A stretch of DNA of 64,000 nt, taken from NCBI GenBank assembly GCA_010093685.1, contig MU006235.1:635780-699779 (forward strand), written 5' to 3'. Of the stretch, positions 46,171 to 58,181 are shown in pieces. Below the pieces are notes generated by a model. It saw only the letters and a list, made by a program, of their open reading frames with translations. It searched no databases and was not told the origin of the DNA. Source of the stretch: Ophiobolus disseminans. Taxonomy: Eukaryota; Ascomycota; Dothideomycetes; Pleosporales; Phaeosphaeriaceae. The position numbers and the translations under genes were made by a program. Positions within the stretch are counted from its first letter, which is position 1. Every line of letters starts with the position of its first letter.

Positions 46171-49100
46171 GGCGAAAGATTAGCAGCCCTTGGGGTTGCA
46201 GCGTTGGGCGCGAGAAATTAGGGATGCACCACCGACCACGGGCGTTCCAGAGACGGCGTGCCGGATTCGGTAGGGCGAGTGCTGGTTGGGCGGGCGGGTA
46301 TCGGGGTGCTACGGATCTGAGCACAGCGGGTGTGAGACGAAACAAGCGCTTTCGAGGTACAGAGGCCGGCCGACGCGATTACTACGGGCGCAGCGGCGTC
46401 AGCACATGGGTTTGCAGGCGCAATGGCAGCTGCCAGATGACGCAGGGCGGGCGTGGAGTGGTGCAGAGGTGCAGAGGTGCCGTGGTGCAGTGCGTACAGT
46501 ATGCGTGGGAGGAGGCGGACCGAGTGAAGCCAGTACACCCAAGATTAAGGAATGACAGAAATGAACGGACAGAGGCCGCCGTCGACTCGATGGGTCAAAG
46601 AGTGCGACGATGGGCTCCAGAGGGCAATAGAGGGGTCGGAGGGGAGGCGGCGGGGAGAGGGCAGGTGGTGAGGATGGTATGTAGATACGCGGGAGAGCGA
46701 GCAAAGAGGATTTGGCAGTCAACTGGTGTATGGGACACGGCTGCAGCGCTAGTCCTGCACGCTGGCGCGCTAGGGCCTTTTGTGGCTGACATCCCTGCAC
46801 GCTGTCGCTGCCATCATTTCGTGCCTGATCCACCGCCGGCAGGGCTCTTTGTAAGGATCCGTCGCCCGCGTTGCCTGTACGTAAATTGGGAATTTCGCTC
46901 GGAGGCCTCGTTGTTATTGTCGCGCGACGTTCTTGAGGATATACAAGTCACATGATTGCAATACCCAGTGCTAACAGGTGTCTCCATCACGAGCGGCCGC
47001 AAATTTGCCAGGCCTACCACTACCACCACTTCCAAGGCACTTCATGTACGTAGATATCGACTGCATGCTAGTCTAGTCACGATCGATGCAGGTTTGTGAC
47101 TGCCACTACACTGCAGCGCGTGATTCGACCCGTCCAGCCTTTATCCTCCGTCCGCTGCATGCGGCTCTTCTACCTGCTTGCTGTGCGAACATGAAGTCTG
47201 GACGCCATGCTGCCCGCTCACTCGCTGACGCTTCCTGCACGCGATATGCGTCTTCACTGCTATCGCTCAGATCGCCTTGGCCGCCTGCCGCAACCCGGCT
47301 GCATGCTCACTACAGTCCCAGCGGTTAATCAAGAGCCCGCAGCAGCTGCCTATCTGGCTGCATACAATATGTCAACACGGCTCCCGGAAGCCGTCGCTGC
47401 AATCATTGTCTTGCTCTTGCTCTGCCCGAGTCCTCGGCCGCGAGACAATGGAAATGCACCGACATGTTTCACAGTGTGCCGTTCGCGGTGGATCCCCCAT
47501 CCAGCCCTGGTTGGCATGCTGGCCAAGCCCCAATTTGACATCCGCTATAGGCGACGAATCGATGCCCGTTTAGACGATGCACTAGCCATGCAGGGGCACG
47601 CAAACGCCGCTCACCTCCAACCCTTTCCTCTTCCATCGCCACGCTGAGCTCGTCCTCGCCACCCATAAATAGGTTAAGATAGACGAAATGCGGAGAAGCG
47701 GGCCAAAGAAGCAACGATGCTCGTTTCAACAATTCTAAGAGACGTCGATTTCGCGATTGGCCTTGGCTGAGTCTTCGCGTAGAGACATGCTTCATGAATG
47801 TATTGGGTTGAAATCGGGACAACGGTGCATGCACATTGCTGATGCAGTATGCCGTGTGAACAACCTCCATCGCATTACAGATAGAACCATGATCTGGCCT
47901 CCGACCTGCATGAAATCACTCTCTCTGTGTCTCACAACAACCGGGATCACAATTAGTGTCGTCTACACACTTCCCTTTGCACCTTCAATGCTCCTGGGCA
48001 CTCACGATGACAGCTGATGCCACTCACTCAACCGCCTCGTCTTTGTGCTGGCTGGAATATTGCACCCTCGCACACGTAAAAAGATCATGCGCTGTCGCGC
48101 TGCCGTGCCCGCCAGGACATGTTCGGATTCAGCAACCGACGCGAAAACATATTGACTAATCCGACGTCATCCGCCTGGTACCTTGTCTCCCGTACTGCTG
48201 CAGTCTCATGATCTTCAGGGACCATTCGGCGCCTCCGCCCTGACCCGAATCAAAATCTCTTTGTTCTCATCTCCGCTTTTTCATTCTTTGTTTTCCATGT
48301 TTACCAGGTCGATGCCGGATGCCGGCCTCCAGTCTGGCGAGAAATATTCCAGCGGGACGAAAACAAAGAGCGCGCGAGACGTCACACCAACCCGGTGCAA
48401 GCTCGGCATGGAGGAACCGATCTGGTGGAGTGTAGCGCATGCAACGGCTTCTCTTGTGTCCTTGAACACCACACTGGTCCACCGTAGTTTGCGCCGGCGA
48501 ACCTTAGATCCATTTATTTTCTCCGAGCGCCGTTGAGCGGTGAGGAAGAACCTGCTCACCTCATGTTGAAGGCCACGACAACGTGTGCAACTCATGACCT
48601 TGCTGGACGCGTAGGCAAACCAAGGAGCCTGCAAACATCGTCGTGCCGCCCGGGACGACCGCGCCCAGAAGAACAAAGCATAGCACCGCCACCATTGCTT
48701 TTTCCTAACTTATTCATCCATCGCGGCGCACTTGCCCGCTCGATGCTATTGGTTTCCAAGCGCCCACAAGCGGCTTCGCAACCTCCACTCTCCACTGGCG
48801 TCCCCCAACGGTGCCTGTCAATGTCAAAAGCAAAATCGTCATGCTGCACGGCCCCTGAGGCTCTCCATCTTTCCCAGGGGAAACAGCCGGCGCAATGTCT
48901 ATCAAACGGCTATACACGCTTGAAATTCGCAATCTCGTAACTTCATCCATTTCGGAGTGCAAGACGCGATGAGATTGGCAATCTCCGAGCTAACAACTTT
49001 GCTCGTGCCGGATCCGGGAATTGCCAATGTCAGCCACGCTCTGCTGGGCCAATGAGACGCGTGCAGCCACATTTGGATGGAACTATGTTGTTGGTCCTTC

Positions 49101-51500
49101 CAAGTTTGGATCGCACTTCATTTCTGTCCCAGGTCCATTTCTGTTTTTCATGATCGTCATCTTAGCCTTATGAGATTCAAAGTGGCCCGATGTTGCATTC
49201 CAATACCTACATCTATGTCGGCACGGTATGTCGGTCTATCTGTGGCTCGCTTCGTATACAATTATTGATTAATACCCAGCGCTGTGTATCCGCAACCGCA
49301 GAGCCTCAGATCCGCATGAACCACTCAAGCGACCAGCTGTTGTCCCAACAGATTCAAAATCACGTCCGCTCATAGCCACTCACGATGTATACCGGCGATG
49401 TGTTGTCCCTTGCTTCCGCCACCTTCCGTTCGCTTGGCCCAGAAGTCCCCGGACCATTCACAAGCTCCACCTCCACACACACTCTTTATGTCTGAAACGA
49501 CAACACTCCACCTGGCAGTTCGCAACGCAGGAACCAGCGCAGCTGAACGGGTTTGATGTGCTGGCACCAGCGGACGGACAGGCTTTTCGATGCAATTGCA
49601 TTGGTCAACAGCTATATGTGCATAAGAGGAGACCATTCGGCGACCAAGCCCGCAGCCATCTCAAGACCTTGCGCCCTTTGCCCTGGCAAGGCAAAGTAAG
49701 CTGAAAGCATCAGCCTATGCTACGCGTCCTTTATCCCTCTCCTCCAAAATGCCTCATCGAGTACGTCGTCAATCGTACGTCAGCAACTGACAGTTCGCTT
49801 GTGGACTTGGAAACGTACGACAGCTGCGCCGCCGCGCCTGAGGCTGGCTCGCCAACCATTGATGATGCGCCACTTCGCGATATACTTTTAGCGACCCCCC
49901 ATTCAGGACGGGGCGCCCGCTCGTTCTTGCCTTATCGAGGCTATCCATCTCCATTGGCTTGTGCCAATCAGTTCGGCTGACGGGAGCGTGCAAAGCCTCT
50001 CAGCGCTAGAAAGCTCTGCTTCTCACACCACCATTCCATTGACTACTTGGCGCGAGGTGCGAGCAGACTGATGATGGCGACACAAGCGGCTGCAGCTTAG
50101 GTCTGACAGGAAGGCAATGCTGATGGATCTAGTCATCTCTTATCATCACCACGTTTCGTGACACTCACGTCAGAAGGTTAATTCCACATCCCCGCTTCCA
50201 GATCTTGACTTCATTCTCTAGGATGCACACTGCGAGATGTGGAGAAGCCTAGCGTCAGCACACGCAGTGGCCAAACACAAACCCGAAGACACGAGGAATG
50301 CATATCTCGTTCAACAAAGCCGACTCCATCGCGAATTGTCGATTCTGCACCTCGCTCTAGCGCATGCGCGACGCTGATCTTCAGGGCTGGCCGGCGATCA
50401 CTTTCTCAACTGGGTTTTCCGTGCCTTGCATCCGCCTAGCTCGGCGGAGAGGCCAATGACGAAGTATCGTCCCCACCACATGGCTGCGCACCGTGCGATA
50501 ACAGCCCCGCCTCCAGACTGCAACTGCCCATCCTAGCGGGTAATGCGGTGCTCTCAAGAGTCGAGGAAAAGCCAACTCGCTCGTGATGGCTGCAAGGCGC
50601 ATTCGCACTTGTCTAGGAAGTAAGAAGCGTTTAGGTGCCATTGCGGCGCGGTCGAGTCTTCATACATATGCAGTCAAGCGCTCAGGTACGGTACCCCTCC
50701 ACACATGACCAGCGCCACCAGTTCTCCTTGCTTTCAGGCGTCGGCTCCACTGCGGCGATATGCTCCGCGCAGCACGGCACATGACGAGCAGTGGTCTTTC
50801 CCGCTGCCGGAGCGCTGGGTCTGGCACGTAGCGTGGCTGATCGGTGAACTATCTCGCAATTGCCAAAAGCAATCAGTGCCACAGCTCGCTTGTGCGCCCG
50901 CAATCGGTGCTATCGTGTCCACGAGACCCCGTGCCACCAACGTTGATCACCCTGCAGAACGGTGCAGAGGTGCGAAATGGGAGGCCTTGCAGCACCGGTG
51001 AGGAGAAGCGCTGATGCAGGGTTTGTGCCTATCGATGGTTGCTGATATGCGGTCCTGGTGTTGGTGCAAGCTTGACTCGAGACCAGACTGCAGCTTTGGA
51101 GGGATTGACCTCGAGGCCCCTGCACGGGTACGCATACCGTTGTCTTGTCGCTGCAGTGCTTGTTGCTTGCGGACGGTCTGAGTGTAGATTCGGCTACTGC
51201 AAAGGTATGTCAAATGCGGTGGGCGATGATGCGCGTCTTCGTGGTACGAAAGCCTCGCTCAACTTCCCAATGGCAAGTACTCGTTCTACAACATTCAGAA
51301 ATGTTTCAATTTGAACTCGTCTTTCAGGAGATTCTTAGATGTTACAACACGTCTTCGGGGACATGTGACCGCATTCGACGCGTTTCAGTATTAGTTGATC
51401 GACTAGATCTTGCACCCAGTATAGCGGAAGCATACATCGAACTTGGACTCGTTGTCAACTCCAACTCCACATATAGCGACCTACAGCGGCTTTCAACAGC
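46171..51500. other. Gene desert, left half (TATA-poor)
   Basis: 5.3 kb of balanced-composition DNA with short random-looking frames on both strands. The left end is the promoter region of the proline-rich protein gene and holds a small tandem run (gtgcagag repeats at about 46460-46480). No family resemblance and no repeats with other parts of the window were noticed. Confidence 0.5.
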
Positions 51501-51563
51501 TTTCAGAACCAAAATCATATAGTAGGAGATGGGAGATTTCAGAATCAACATTTCCCTGAGACT

Positions 51564-52060
51564 TTGATCGTCGTCATAGTCCCTCTCCTGCGCGATTTTC
51601 GCCAGCCCCAACACATGTTTCTTCTACAAGCAGTCGCTTTCACAAAACATTCGTCTGGACGTACTTGTTCTCGACTTCAGCTTGACATACGGTGAAGTTG
51701 TATGGGTTTCAGCTCCAAATTCATGGACTCCACAATCGACCTCCCCCTCGTCGTCATGCGATCGTCTCTTGTTCTGTTTCCAAGGTCGTTGCTTCTTTTT
51801 CGAATGTCTTTTCACCACCAACCGCTTTCACCAGCATGCATCGAGACGCAACCATCTTCAACTCCCGCCTAACATAAAGTCCGTTTAGACAGCTCTTAGA
51901 ACTGAAGTCATGCACTTGTTTATCAACGATTTAACAATTACTATATTTCCAGAACTTCCTCCGTCGTCATGCGTCGTTTCTTGTTATGTTTTCGAGGTCA
52001 TTGTCTCTTCGAGTGTTTCTTCCTCCAGCGAGCAGCTGCACAAAACATACCATCTGCCAT
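51564..52060 (+). repeat. Three diverged tandem units, about 185-212 bp apart
   Basis: Units begin at about 51566, 51750 and 51962 with (t/c)cgtcgtcat. Units 2 and 3 align well (gtcatgcg, cttgtt, gaggtcattgtctcttcga versus aaggtcgttgcttctttttcga), near 75% over 70 bp. Unit 1 shares only the start and the gctttcac(aaaacat) part. Confidence 0.55.
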
Positions 52061-52351
52061 TTCTTTCTTTAGAATCGTTTTGTCAAGCTGTTGGTTCACA
52101 CCCTTTGCATCCAGTTATGTTTCTATGCTTTTCACGAAGGCGCGCACATAGAGCAAACCCAGACCCATTTGAGTGTACAAGAACATATCACTCTCTTCAT
52201 AACGTCGTTCAACCACGACTTTCCGCGGCAACCATGGCAAACTCGCGGTTTTGTTTTTCGAAGTACAATTACGGTATGTGTGCAAAGAGAAATACAAAGG
52301 TCAAGGCGTGGATTTATATAGCTACGTCTCAGTGGTCATGATGCTCCACAG

Positions 52352-52798
52352 TCATGGGTTGTGGAGCAAACATACAGCTGTGATACTCATATTTGACAGT
52401 GTTTTGCGCTTTGCATGATTTGGCTTCGCGGAGAACACATCGTTCGCATATGAGACTATTTGTAATGTTGCAAAGCAGCAGTCTTCTCGCCCGCACATCG
52501 AGTGTGTGTCCGGATCCTTCAAACGGACGCAGACATACATTGAAACCAATGTGTCTTTGATAATGTGGCTGCTAGACGCGCAGGAAAGTCTAGTTCCGCG
52601 TCGAGCACATTCGTGGAATGCGATGACGTTTGTAATACTCCGCGGCAGCAATCTTCTCATTCCCACATTCATAGTTCGTGCTACGGATTTCAAAAAAACG
52701 GAGACATACATGAAGCCAGTCTGTCTTTGATAGTGTGGATGTTTGGCGCATCGCAACGCCAGACTCCATGTCTTGTTGTCAAAAAGTCTATTCGACAT
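52352..52798 (-). CDS. Small ORF with internal duplication, uncertain
   Basis: 148 codons from the ATG at 52798, reading MSNRLFDNKTWSLALRC at the start. A TATAAAAC motif on the minus strand at about 52903-52910 lies some 105 nt upstream, followed by a CA/CT-rich leader, as in fungal TATA promoters. The product contains two related segments (GFMYVSVFLKS... and VSMYVCVRLKD...), a consequence of the 170-bp DNA duplication. No known family. It may be a chance frame in repeated DNA. Confidence 0.2.
   Translation of the reverse strand: MSNRLFDNKTWSLALRCAKHPHYQRQTGFMYVSVFLKSVARTMNVGMRRLLPRSITNVIAFHECARRGTRLSCASSSHIIKDTLVSMYVCVRLKDPDTHSMCGREDCCFATLQIVSYANDVFSAKPNHAKRKTLSNMSITAVCLLHNP
52449..52790. 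repeat. Diverged tandem duplication, 170-bp period
   Basis: The unit from about 52459 (tttgtaat...gcagcagtcttctc...gacatacattgaa...tgtctttgata-tgtgg) recurs from about 52629 (tttgtaat...gcagcaatcttctc...gacatacatgaag...tgtctttgatagtgtgg). About 70% identity over about 150 bp. Confidence 0.7.
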
Positions 52799-53143
52799 GT
52801 AAAGGTGACCGGATCTTTTGCCGGCATGCTCGCTGGATGTTGACGTTTTCGGAAAGCTCAGGGAAAATCTGAAGATAGTTGTTGAAGTGTGGCAAGGTGC
52901 AGGTTTTATACACTCGATTTGACAAGCCTGGAGACATACGCAAATACATCCTTGAATTGAACACCGACAAAACATACAGTGATGACACGGAACTTTCTAT
53001 GCTGGGAGGCGAGACCACGCACATGAATATGCGTGTCCTCGTTTCGAATCTCGCGTCGCAGAATCCATGTACTAAGTGCGTGCAGGATTTGCAGAAACAA
53101 TCTCTTTCGCGTCTTGCAACACAGAGTTTATTGTTTCTCTTGG

Positions 53144-53355
53144 GTCATTTTTGAGACGTGCTCGACGTCTCTCGACATGAAGTTCATCCGTCGCACGTTC
53201 CAGAATTCCCAGCTCACGCCCATTTGCTTTTTCGTCTCACACCGCAGCGTCTATCAAACCGCCACATGTCATTTTCCCGACACACTCGACGTCTCTCGAT
53301 CCATGACATTCTCATCGCATGTTCTGCGCATTGTTTCCGTGCCTCCACAATTTTC
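53144..53355. repeat. Diverged tandem duplication, 124-bp period
   Basis: gtcatttttgagacgtg then ctcgacgtctctcga and catgaagttcat (from 53144) recurs as gtcattttcccgacaca then ctcgacgtctctcga and tccatgacattctcat (from 53268). The 15-nt core ctcgacgtctctcga is perfect in both. Confidence 0.7.
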
Positions 53356-54375
53356 GAAGTTGTTGCGCGAGAAGTGGTGATGGAGGAAGGAGTTGGGGAA
53401 GTGGAGGAGAGTATATATTGAGCGAGACATCAAGATTATTGAATTTTGCTGACGTAGTATCGGTATCATAGGAGAGTGGTAGGAGGTGACTTGGTCAGCG
53501 GGCGGAGGGTGAGGTATAAATTCTCCAGCGTTACTTCCTTTGAGTTTCTTTCCTCTATATCTCATTGAGTGTGTCGTGCGTGCTTTACTCCAAAGAACCA
53601 AACATGTGGAGTCATGTCTTCCAGAATCTTCAGCGTTCCCGCTCATGGCTTTTGGTCTTCCAGAACTCCGACGGTCTACGCGAAACGCCTATATTGTGAG
53701 ACGTCAAGTGCACAACCAACTACTATATGCTTTCTCGCCGCCCTCTTCCGAGACTAGAAGAAAAAATTCCTCATGGAAAGTCTGAGCCGCGCTCCTCCGC
53801 CTTGAGAATGGAAGAAATAATTCAGCAACATGGTGCATGAGTCCCGCCTCTGCTGGTCCTTCGTATGTTTTAAAGTCAAAAGGAGATACTGTCATGAGAC
53901 CGAATTTTACTTCTCATTCTCAAATGATCTCGAAGCACTTCATCGGCACGATCATGAGCAGAAATCTCGTTTTCGGTGGTGGAATGGCTGTTTCTCGAGA
54001 CTCGTGGGCGGGGAAAGCCATTTGACAAGCTCATGCAGAGTCAAAAGCCTATATTAACAAGGAGATGTCTCCAGCCATTAAGCTTCGTAATAGATAGCTG
54101 TTGTCGGGTATCATGATTTCCGCCGAAAGCAGCATTATTCAGGCAGATGATTTGGCCACGCAAGTTCACTCAATGCCACTCCATACGTTTTGAACTCGCG
54201 GAAATCTTCGACGGTATCATCCATGGTGCGAAAGGCTTCAAAACATTATCAGAAGTGTACATGACTTTTGGGCCTTCTCTCGTCTAACGAATCGCCATGA
54301 GACTTGTAAATGTTAAACAAGCAAAAGTTGCAGCGTATGTTCTGGGACTGCTGTGCTCGCGGTGTGGCCGCCGTG

Positions 54376-54383
54376 TATATAAA
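54376..54383 (+). promoter_or_regulatory. TATA box of a small-ORF module
   Basis: tatataaa followed by a pyrimidine/CA-rich leader of about 77 nt up to the ATG at 54461. It matches the TATA consensus and the usual spacing of a fungal core promoter. Activity is inferred. Confidence 0.4.
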
Positions 54384-54460
54384 CCACCTTCTTACTCCAA
54401 CCTCTTCTTCTACATACGACATTGATCGACTCTACTCGAAAATAGGATCATCATCAAAAC

Positions 54461-54625
54461 ATGGAGTCTGAAGAACGAACAACATCCGCCCATGTCCGCC
54501 AGCGATTTGCGAAATTGAAATCTCTTACACCAGATCGCATGCGAAAGCTTGTGGACTTGAAGTTCAAACACACAGAGAGCATTACCATAAGATCTGTTAG
54601 GCCAACAAGAGGCACAGACACTTGA
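54461..54625 (+). CDS. Small ORF downstream of a good TATA box, uncertain
   Basis: 54 codons, MESEERTTSAHVRQRFAKLK at the start, Lys/Arg/Thr-rich, no signal peptide or known family. It is the best placed of the short ATG frames in the TATA-rich islands (TATA at 54376, pyrimidine-rich leader, AAAACATGG start context). An opposing 75-codon frame covers the same bases. Confidence 0.25.
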   Translation: MESEERTTSAHVRQRFAKLKSLTPDRMRKLVDLKFKHTESITIRSVRPTRGTDT

Positions 54626-55731
54626 ATTATGTTCTTTGGAGGCGAGGCGCAAGACCAAAAAGGCTTACATGAAGCCTTCATGATTCTTTCTGAACTCCCA
54701 CATCATGATATATAAATCCTGTCACGGGTCTGGCCTTTTACCCAAGATCATTGCACATATTTGCTCTTCCAAACAGTAGGAGAAGTTCCTATGATCCCGC
54801 GTTGGCGATTCTTCGTCAAATCGTGGCGCAATATCTGAAGAGCTTGGAACTCCACAAGCAGGTGTTGATGTGTGTGAACATGAGCAGATGGGAAAATCTT
54901 ACTCTGTAGCACCGATGTTTCTCTTCTACTCTTACTGAGAAAAATGTACAACTTTTGCAATGATGTGGGCAGTGTTGAAACCATATTTTATTCGCTACTC
55001 ATATTCCAACGCCTCGGAATCTGCTGTTCAAAATACCACAACATCGATATCTATGTTTTGCTCCAAAAGAGCGGAGCTCTCACAGTCGGTTATACGACAC
55101 AGTGCTGATGCAAAAGGCACACGAAAGAGACTTGTGGGCTTCCACTTCCTTGCAGGTGACTGCCTTGTATTGCTCCGGTCCACGCGAAATTCTTTCGTTG
55201 ACCCTGAACCAAGGATTATAGGTTGGAAACGCGGTAGTAATGACTGAGATGCGTACCATGGCACAAACTCGGGCGATCTCGGTTTCTTCAGAAATCAAAG
55301 ATGTGTATATCTTCGTATCTCGTCCACACTCTAGAGCCTGCATACATCCTCAGGAACAACGCAAAGATTCACAATGTCGCCATCCAATATCGCGACGGAA
55401 GGCCTCAGTAACACTCTTCGGGCGTCGATATTGCACTCATCGACGTCGCGCGTTCCGGCAATTATGGCATCGTCAGCTTTGAGAGCTGCAGCTTCCAGAA
55501 ATGTTCGTACTTCCGTGTCATGTGCTTTTAGTCCATGAAAGTCTAGCAAAAGACCTACGTAGTTGTCATGCTGACGTATTTTAGGCGTTCGGAAGTCACG
55601 ATTCGCGACGCTCCATCGCCACCGTCAGATCACATCGACACTCCAAAGCACTCTCGCCATCCTCATCGTTCAACACTCAAATCAGTACATTCCAACCCGC
55701 TGGTTCACTTCCTCTTACGCGAACCTTTCGA

Positions 55732-56049
55732 ATGGGAACATCTCAAGCCGATTTCGACCAATTCATGACCGAGTATCGCGAGAAAGAGCAAAAAAAGATC
55801 GAACGCAAGAAAGAGAAGGACTTAATCGAGGGACACATCAAAACCCAAATAGGCCCGATTTCGGCAATAATGTTCATGGGGCCGTTGAAGGAGGCGAATC
55901 TTCGCTACCTTCAAGATGTACATGAGGCGATCGAAGATGATCTGAGGTATCAGAAAAAGTACATGAAGTACAAGGTGCTTATTTACGTGCTTAACTGCAT
56001 TACCGTGTCCGCTTTCGCTTTTATTGGCGTTTGTGTATTATATCTGTAA
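55732..56049 (+). CDS. Small C-terminally anchored membrane protein, hypothetical
   Basis: 105 residues from the ATG at 55732. Residues 1-80 are charged and helical (FMTEYREKEQKKIERKKEKD), then a C-terminal hydrophobic helix of about 20 residues (LIYVLNCITVSAFAFIGVCV) ends four residues before the stop, the layout of a tail-anchored protein. No family recognised. A 66-codon plus-strand frame overlaps its start in another register and was not chosen. It borders the repeat-rich desert. Confidence 0.45.
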   Translation: MGTSQADFDQFMTEYREKEQKKIERKKEKDLIEGHIKTQIGPISAIMFMGPLKEANLRYLQDVHEAIEDDLRYQKKYMKYKVLIYVLNCITVSAFAFIGVCVLYL

Positions 56050-57067
56050 TGATACAGTCTAAGGTGGACAGGGAAGTAGGGGCTTGTGTTAGGTCAATAT
56101 TAATTTCTCTACTCTTACCATGCCTGGGCCTTCCCGCAGCGCCTCGTGTCCGGTTCTATCCAAGCACCCATAACATTATGGCGTTGCCTCGACACCAATC
56201 TCACCCTTTCAACACCTCCAGACACATTCAGCCTCTCAACCCATTCGGTGGCCTGCCTAACTTCACGCAAAACTACCGGGCATCATGGCAGCCGTGTATT
56301 CATCCAGCACAACTCCTCGAGATAACGAGCAGACGGACATCACGATTCCAGTACGAGCGCTCACGAGACATCCGAAAATATTCAATCGTAGTTGCATCAT
56401 ACACCGCAGTTACGATCGGGCGTGCAGTCTTCAGTACTTGGGAGTTGCACAGGCTGGCATCGCGACCTGAACCTTCGAAAACCCTTGGAAAGCATACCAG
56501 AGCAGTGAATGGAGAATCCACGGCGGTTGAGCGAAGTCAGGATATAATGGAATTGGAAGACTACACTTGTAGAATACCAGGCTTTCCATTCTGGTAGTAT
56601 GCACCAAGCTTGCTGACGTTTTGGTAGATAGGGAAGAATGGGAGGTAGTGCATGCAGTATAAATTGGACTCGCGTAATGTAACTTTTCATCTCCAAAAAC
56701 GTGATTTTGGAAGTGAGCATATACATAGCAGAACTAATACCAGTGTGAAGACCATGATTATAGTACTCGTCGTGCATCCAAGTCCATGGACGCGAAGCTT
56801 GCCCAGGTGTAATCTATACCTAGGTACGGTCGGTTCTGTGTGTAACGATATCTTCCGAGCTCAACCAAAGAACACTTATGCTGCTGCCTTGCCCATACCA
56901 AACTATACGAATGCGCGAGAATCATGCGCTGGAATCATGCGCCGAAAAAAATTGTTCTGTCCTCCGACAAGAAGCCTTACTTACCTAAGTCTACAGATAA
57001 AATCGTTCATCCTCTCCGCCAAAATACACCTCCATACACACTACACTGAACTCGGACTTCCATCACC
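56050..57067. other. Intergenic, 1 kb
   Basis: Short unrelated frames on both strands. TATAAATT occurs at about 56656. Promoter region of the downstream gene at its right end. Confidence 0.5.
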
Positions 57068-57840
57068 ATGACACCAACGAGTCGCGCATTAGGCAATACA
57101 CTCCGCTCTTCACTAGTGAAGTCGTCGACATCAGCTCTCTCAGGCCTACTACTCATCTCCTCACTCAAGACACTGAGTTTGACACCTAAGTAAGTCACCC
57201 TCCCTCAATCCTACACTAACATGTAACACCGGCTAGGTATATCCGTTATTTCACTGCAGCGACATCACCGCGGTTCAACACACCACTTCTCCGCTCAAGC
57301 ACATCACTATCTCTTGCAAGACGACCAGCATTTCCGCACTCTATGTCGTCACAAAAGTTAGCGTTCGCTGCACGTCACTTTTCGAAAGACCACGCACCAT
57401 ACACAACCCATCAATGCGCCTACAACGCCGACAAATGGTCCCGCGCGCGAAAAGAGCTGAGTGCCTACGTCGCGTCACGCGTCGGCGGCGAACAGGCCAA
57501 ATTGCTGGAGCAAGCACACACAGCCAAAACGCCCGAGGAAACCGCCCAAGCCATTACCGACGCGAAGAAATTCGACGACGAAGAATTCAGAAACGGTGTG
57601 GCTGTGTGCGTAATGTTGTGTGTGCTGGCTGGCTGTGCTGGGTATGTGTTGTGGATCACAGAGAGCGCGATGAGAGAAATTGAGGAGCGGGAGAAGAAGG
57701 AAGTTGAGGAGATGAGGAAGGAGAGGGATAGGAAGAGGGATAAGGAGGAGAAAAAGGAGTTTGAGGAGGAGAAGATGGCGTGGGATAGGATGTGGAGGGG
57801 ATTGAGTGGCGTGGGGAGTGAGGAGTGTAAGCAGGTGTAG
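57068..57840 (+). CDS. Probable mitochondrial membrane protein, hypothetical
   Basis: Two exons, 57068-57189 and 57237-57840 (GTAAGT..CTAAC..CTAG, phase 2), give 241 residues. The first 95 residues are Arg/Ser/Thr/Leu-rich with almost no acidic residues (MTPTSRALGNTLRSSLVKSS; LARRPAFPHSMSSQKLAFAA), as in a mitochondrial presequence. A charged middle part is followed by one predicted TM helix near residues 170-190 (VAVCVMLCVLAGCAGYVLWI) and a strongly charged coiled tail (EEREKKEVEEMRKERDRKRD). No known family recognised. If only the second exon is used, an ATG at 57343 would give 165 residues and lose the presequence. Confidence 0.6.
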
Positions 57841-58181
57841 GTGTAGATATAGTTGAAAGGAATCTCCACTTATGAAGGAAGTTACACAGGGAGACGATTC
57901 GTGAATGCGGATATTGTGAAAATCCTTACTCGCCCACGAGGTACTGTGAACAGAGAATGCAGCTTATACTCAACCCTCAAGTCCCCAATACCATCAGAGT
58001 AGAACTTTTGACAGCAAACAGTGTTGTATTTATATAAAGTCCAGTCCAGTCCAATCCACGCTACAAAAAAGCTACATATTCATACAGAGAAACCACTCCC
58101 CTGGCACCGATGCAGACAGCACCGACACTCCGCCACGCGAACCCAAGTCTATCCCAAACAACTTCACCTAGATGAAGCCCT
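57841..58181. other. Intergenic between convergent genes
   Basis: Shared 3' region; no gene. It contains gtccagtccagtcc, a short direct repeat, at about 58040. Confidence 0.55.

Larger units (their letters stand above)
51501..55731. other. Gene desert, right half (diverged tandem repeats, TATA-rich)
   Basis: 4.2 kb dominated by decaying local duplications with periods of about 124-212 bp and TATA-type motifs near 52313, 52905, 53409, 53514, 54376 and 54707. Open frames are short. The longest, on the minus strand at 52352-52975, crosses a duplicated segment. No known transposon protein remnant was recognised. Confidence 0.5.

Noticed and set aside
37553..54715. Pairs of facing TATA boxes that might drive convergent transcription and double-stranded RNA
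   Set aside because: TATATA-type motifs are nearly palindromic, so their direction cannot be assigned; the pairing is not supported by sequence alone.
55331..55549. 72-codon minus-strand frame with protein-like composition
   Set aside because: No ATG (starts at TTG), no good acceptor or donor to other exons; could not be supported as an exon.
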